64,000 nt of DNA from positions 1,063,471-1,127,470 of the forward strand of contig JAIUJO010000147.1 in NCBI GenBank assembly GCA_023846275.1, given 5' to 3'. Made by a program: the position numbers and the translations under genes. Position 1 is the first letter of the stretch; every line of letters begins with the position of its first letter. Origin of the DNA: Vanilla planifolia (taxonomy: Eukaryota > Streptophyta > Magnoliopsida > Asparagales > Orchidaceae). Of the stretch, positions 62,291 through 64,000 are shown piece after piece. The notes under the pieces were generated by a model that saw nothing but the letters and a program-made list of their open reading frames with translations, was not told the DNA's origin and ran no database searches.

Positions 62291-64000
62291 CTTCATCATA
62301 CTATTTATCTTGTTTCTATAAATTGTCATTTTTATTTCATTATATTACTATGAAATTAAAAATCACATCTTATGTGACCTTTACATTGCTATGATTTTGT
62401 GATATTATGCTACTTCAATTTATTTCACTTAAATGTCAATAAATATTTACTTAATGTTAAAAGAATATTTCGTTATTATCTATGCTTCTTTATTGTAATT
62501 ATTCCATATAATTGCAAATGAGGCTATCCATGTTCAAACAAAAGTTGTGGTACTTATCTCAATGAGCTCCTTCTCATAGAGCTTATCTTATTCCTTAAAT
62601 ATTTGAATTTTATTTTCTTCTATTGCTATGGCACTTTTATTCTCCTCTCAAGTGTCCTTTTACATCTTTGTGTGTTGGTTATGTTACCTTGAATAAACTT
62701 ATCTTATTTTCGTTTTATTGCAAATTTACATGACATTAAAATAACATAGTATTATTATTTATGCCTTCTTACATTAGTAATTAGTTGAAATTTGATAATA
62801 AATGTCCTTCAACACATATTAACAAGCTTTATACAAATAATTATTTGTTTTTGAAATTTTTTTAAATGTTTTATTTTCTATAGTTCTTGCCTTCTTTATG
62901 AGGAATTTTCGTTAAAACATAATTTTAAGATTGATGACATTGTACTCTATCTCTTTAGAATCCTAAATGTAGGTTTCCTAGATACTTTCTCATTTTTTAA
63001 ACTTTTTTACTTTGATTTAGTCATATTACTAAAAGACTTGAACTCCTCCACGTGAACTTTAGATTGCTTTGATTTACTTATATTACATTACTTTAATTTA
63101 TTTTATTTTATATTTTTATTAATTATTTTATAATTAAAGTAATAATTTGTAATTATTTATACTTATTTACTTTTTAAATTTTTAGTATTTCAAAATGAGC
63201 ACTAATTGAGTAGAATAAAAATCATCGAGCTTGTTTCAATAAGCTCTATTTAATTCAATATTCACATTTATATTTTTAAACAATATTCTTTAGGGTATTG
63301 TTCTACCTTAGAGTCATTTTGATTTGTTCATGATTTGAAGATTAAGGATGTTACGCTCGATTACTCTAGTAACTACGAATGTAACTTTCTCAAGAAATTT
63401 CTTGCATTTCATGAAATTTTCATTTTATTACTACGTAATATTAAGTCATTTCTTGAGTGACCTCTACATTGCTTTGATTTATTTATGTTACATTACCTCA
63501 CGTTATCTTTTTTCTATAATATATATTTACCTCGCAATAAATCTAAATGACACTTTATCGAGATGAAAAAACTTCATTCAACTTGTCTTAAGAAGCTTAG
63601 TCAAATTAAATATTAATTTTTATTTTTTTAGGTGTTTTATTTTTGTTAATGTCGATAGGCTTTGCAAAACATTTTGATTCATTCTTCAAATTTCCCTCTT
63701 TTATTTTACCTAAGACTAAAACTCAAATTATATTCTCGTGTGACAATTATATCATTTTTGTTTAGTTATATTACATTGCTTCAAGTTTTTAAATTTAGCT
63801 TTATTATATTTTTACTAATAATTAAAATAATAATTTATCATAACTTATGCTTATTTAATTAAAAAGTTAATAGTAATTTGAAATGAGATCCTACAGAGAT
63901 ATTTTATTACATATTTTTAAAAATTTTATTTTCTAAGGTTTTTTGAAACCCTAATTAGTTATTTTAATTTGTACCTAATTTTTCCAATGAGCATATTACA
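62291..64000 (+). repeat. Satellite array after element B
   Basis: About four monomers of copy B are present, collinear with 46,455-48,250. First-box landmarks occur near 62,929 and 63,346. A deletion of about 95 bases near 63,694 removes the box that copy A has at 47,870. The short + strand frames at 63,348 and 63,662 are chance frames in monomers. The array continues beyond the window. Confidence 0.85.

Larger units (their letters stand above)
52843..64000 (+). repeat. Tandem duplication of about 15.75 kb, copy B (runs off the window)
   Basis: The copy starts at the tagttattttactttggag stretch, equivalent to tagttatattactttgaag at 37,093. It follows copy A through the LTR element to the last base, which corresponds to about 48,250 in copy A. 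About 11.2 of 15.75 kb are visible. Differences from copy A include a 66-base deletion near 56,365, about 70 bases retained near 57,124-57,193 that A has lost, the retained LTR end and primer site at 58,480-58,590, a reworked gag stretch near 59,030-59,080, and a deletion of about 95 bases near 63,694. In a stretch of about 160 bases (59,161-59,320) I counted about 17 differences by eye. Confidence 0.92.

Overview
The window is gene-poor, very AT-rich nuclear DNA, most likely from a plant with a large, repeat-rich genome. The plant assignment rests on the relics of Ty3/gypsy (chromovirus-type) and Ty1/copia-type LTR retrotransposons, on a degenerate initiator-methionine-tRNA primer site of the usual plant form, and on a long array of a diverged AT-rich satellite. 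I cannot name the species. No intact host gene, tRNA, rRNA or CRISPR array could be supported. All open reading frames are short (under 100 codons) and are either chance frames in AT-rich DNA or fragments of dead elements.

Layout. Bases 1-1,000 are diverged satellite monomers on the + strand. Bases 1,001-12,250 are unclassified old repeat-like DNA with a short hairpin (5,942-5,986) and a minisatellite of about 32 bp period (11,341-11,650). Bases 12,250-23,034 hold a wrecked + strand Ty3/gypsy element: a long 5' LTR-like block, the protease C-terminus, reverse transcriptase and RNase H, then a nested insertion carrying a second LTR-like copy, then the integrase and a third, truncated LTR copy. 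Bases 23,035-23,330 are one satellite monomer fused to that truncated LTR. Bases 23,331-25,640 are extremely AT-rich and unassigned.

From about 25,640 to the right end the window is dominated by a satellite with monomers of roughly 355-420 bp. The monomers lie on the - strand up to about 28,800, where orientation flips at a dyad, and on the + strand from there on. Monomers are strongly diverged from each other but share a few conserved boxes.

Superimposed on the array is a direct tandem duplication with a period of about 15.75 kb. Copy A is 37,100-52,842; copy B runs from 52,843 past the window end. Each copy carries the same insertion, a gag-only LTR element of about 5.8 kb (40,694-46,454 and 56,427-62,290) with LTRs of about 2.1-2.2 kb, a decayed gag and no pol. 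The two LTRs of one element differ far more than the equivalent LTRs of A and B. The order of events is therefore satellite array, then LTR-element insertion, then element decay, then the 15.75-kb duplication, then independent small deletions in A and B.

The most interesting item is this retroelement-bearing higher-order satellite unit with its dyad and conserved boxes. Nothing here is expected to encode a working protein.
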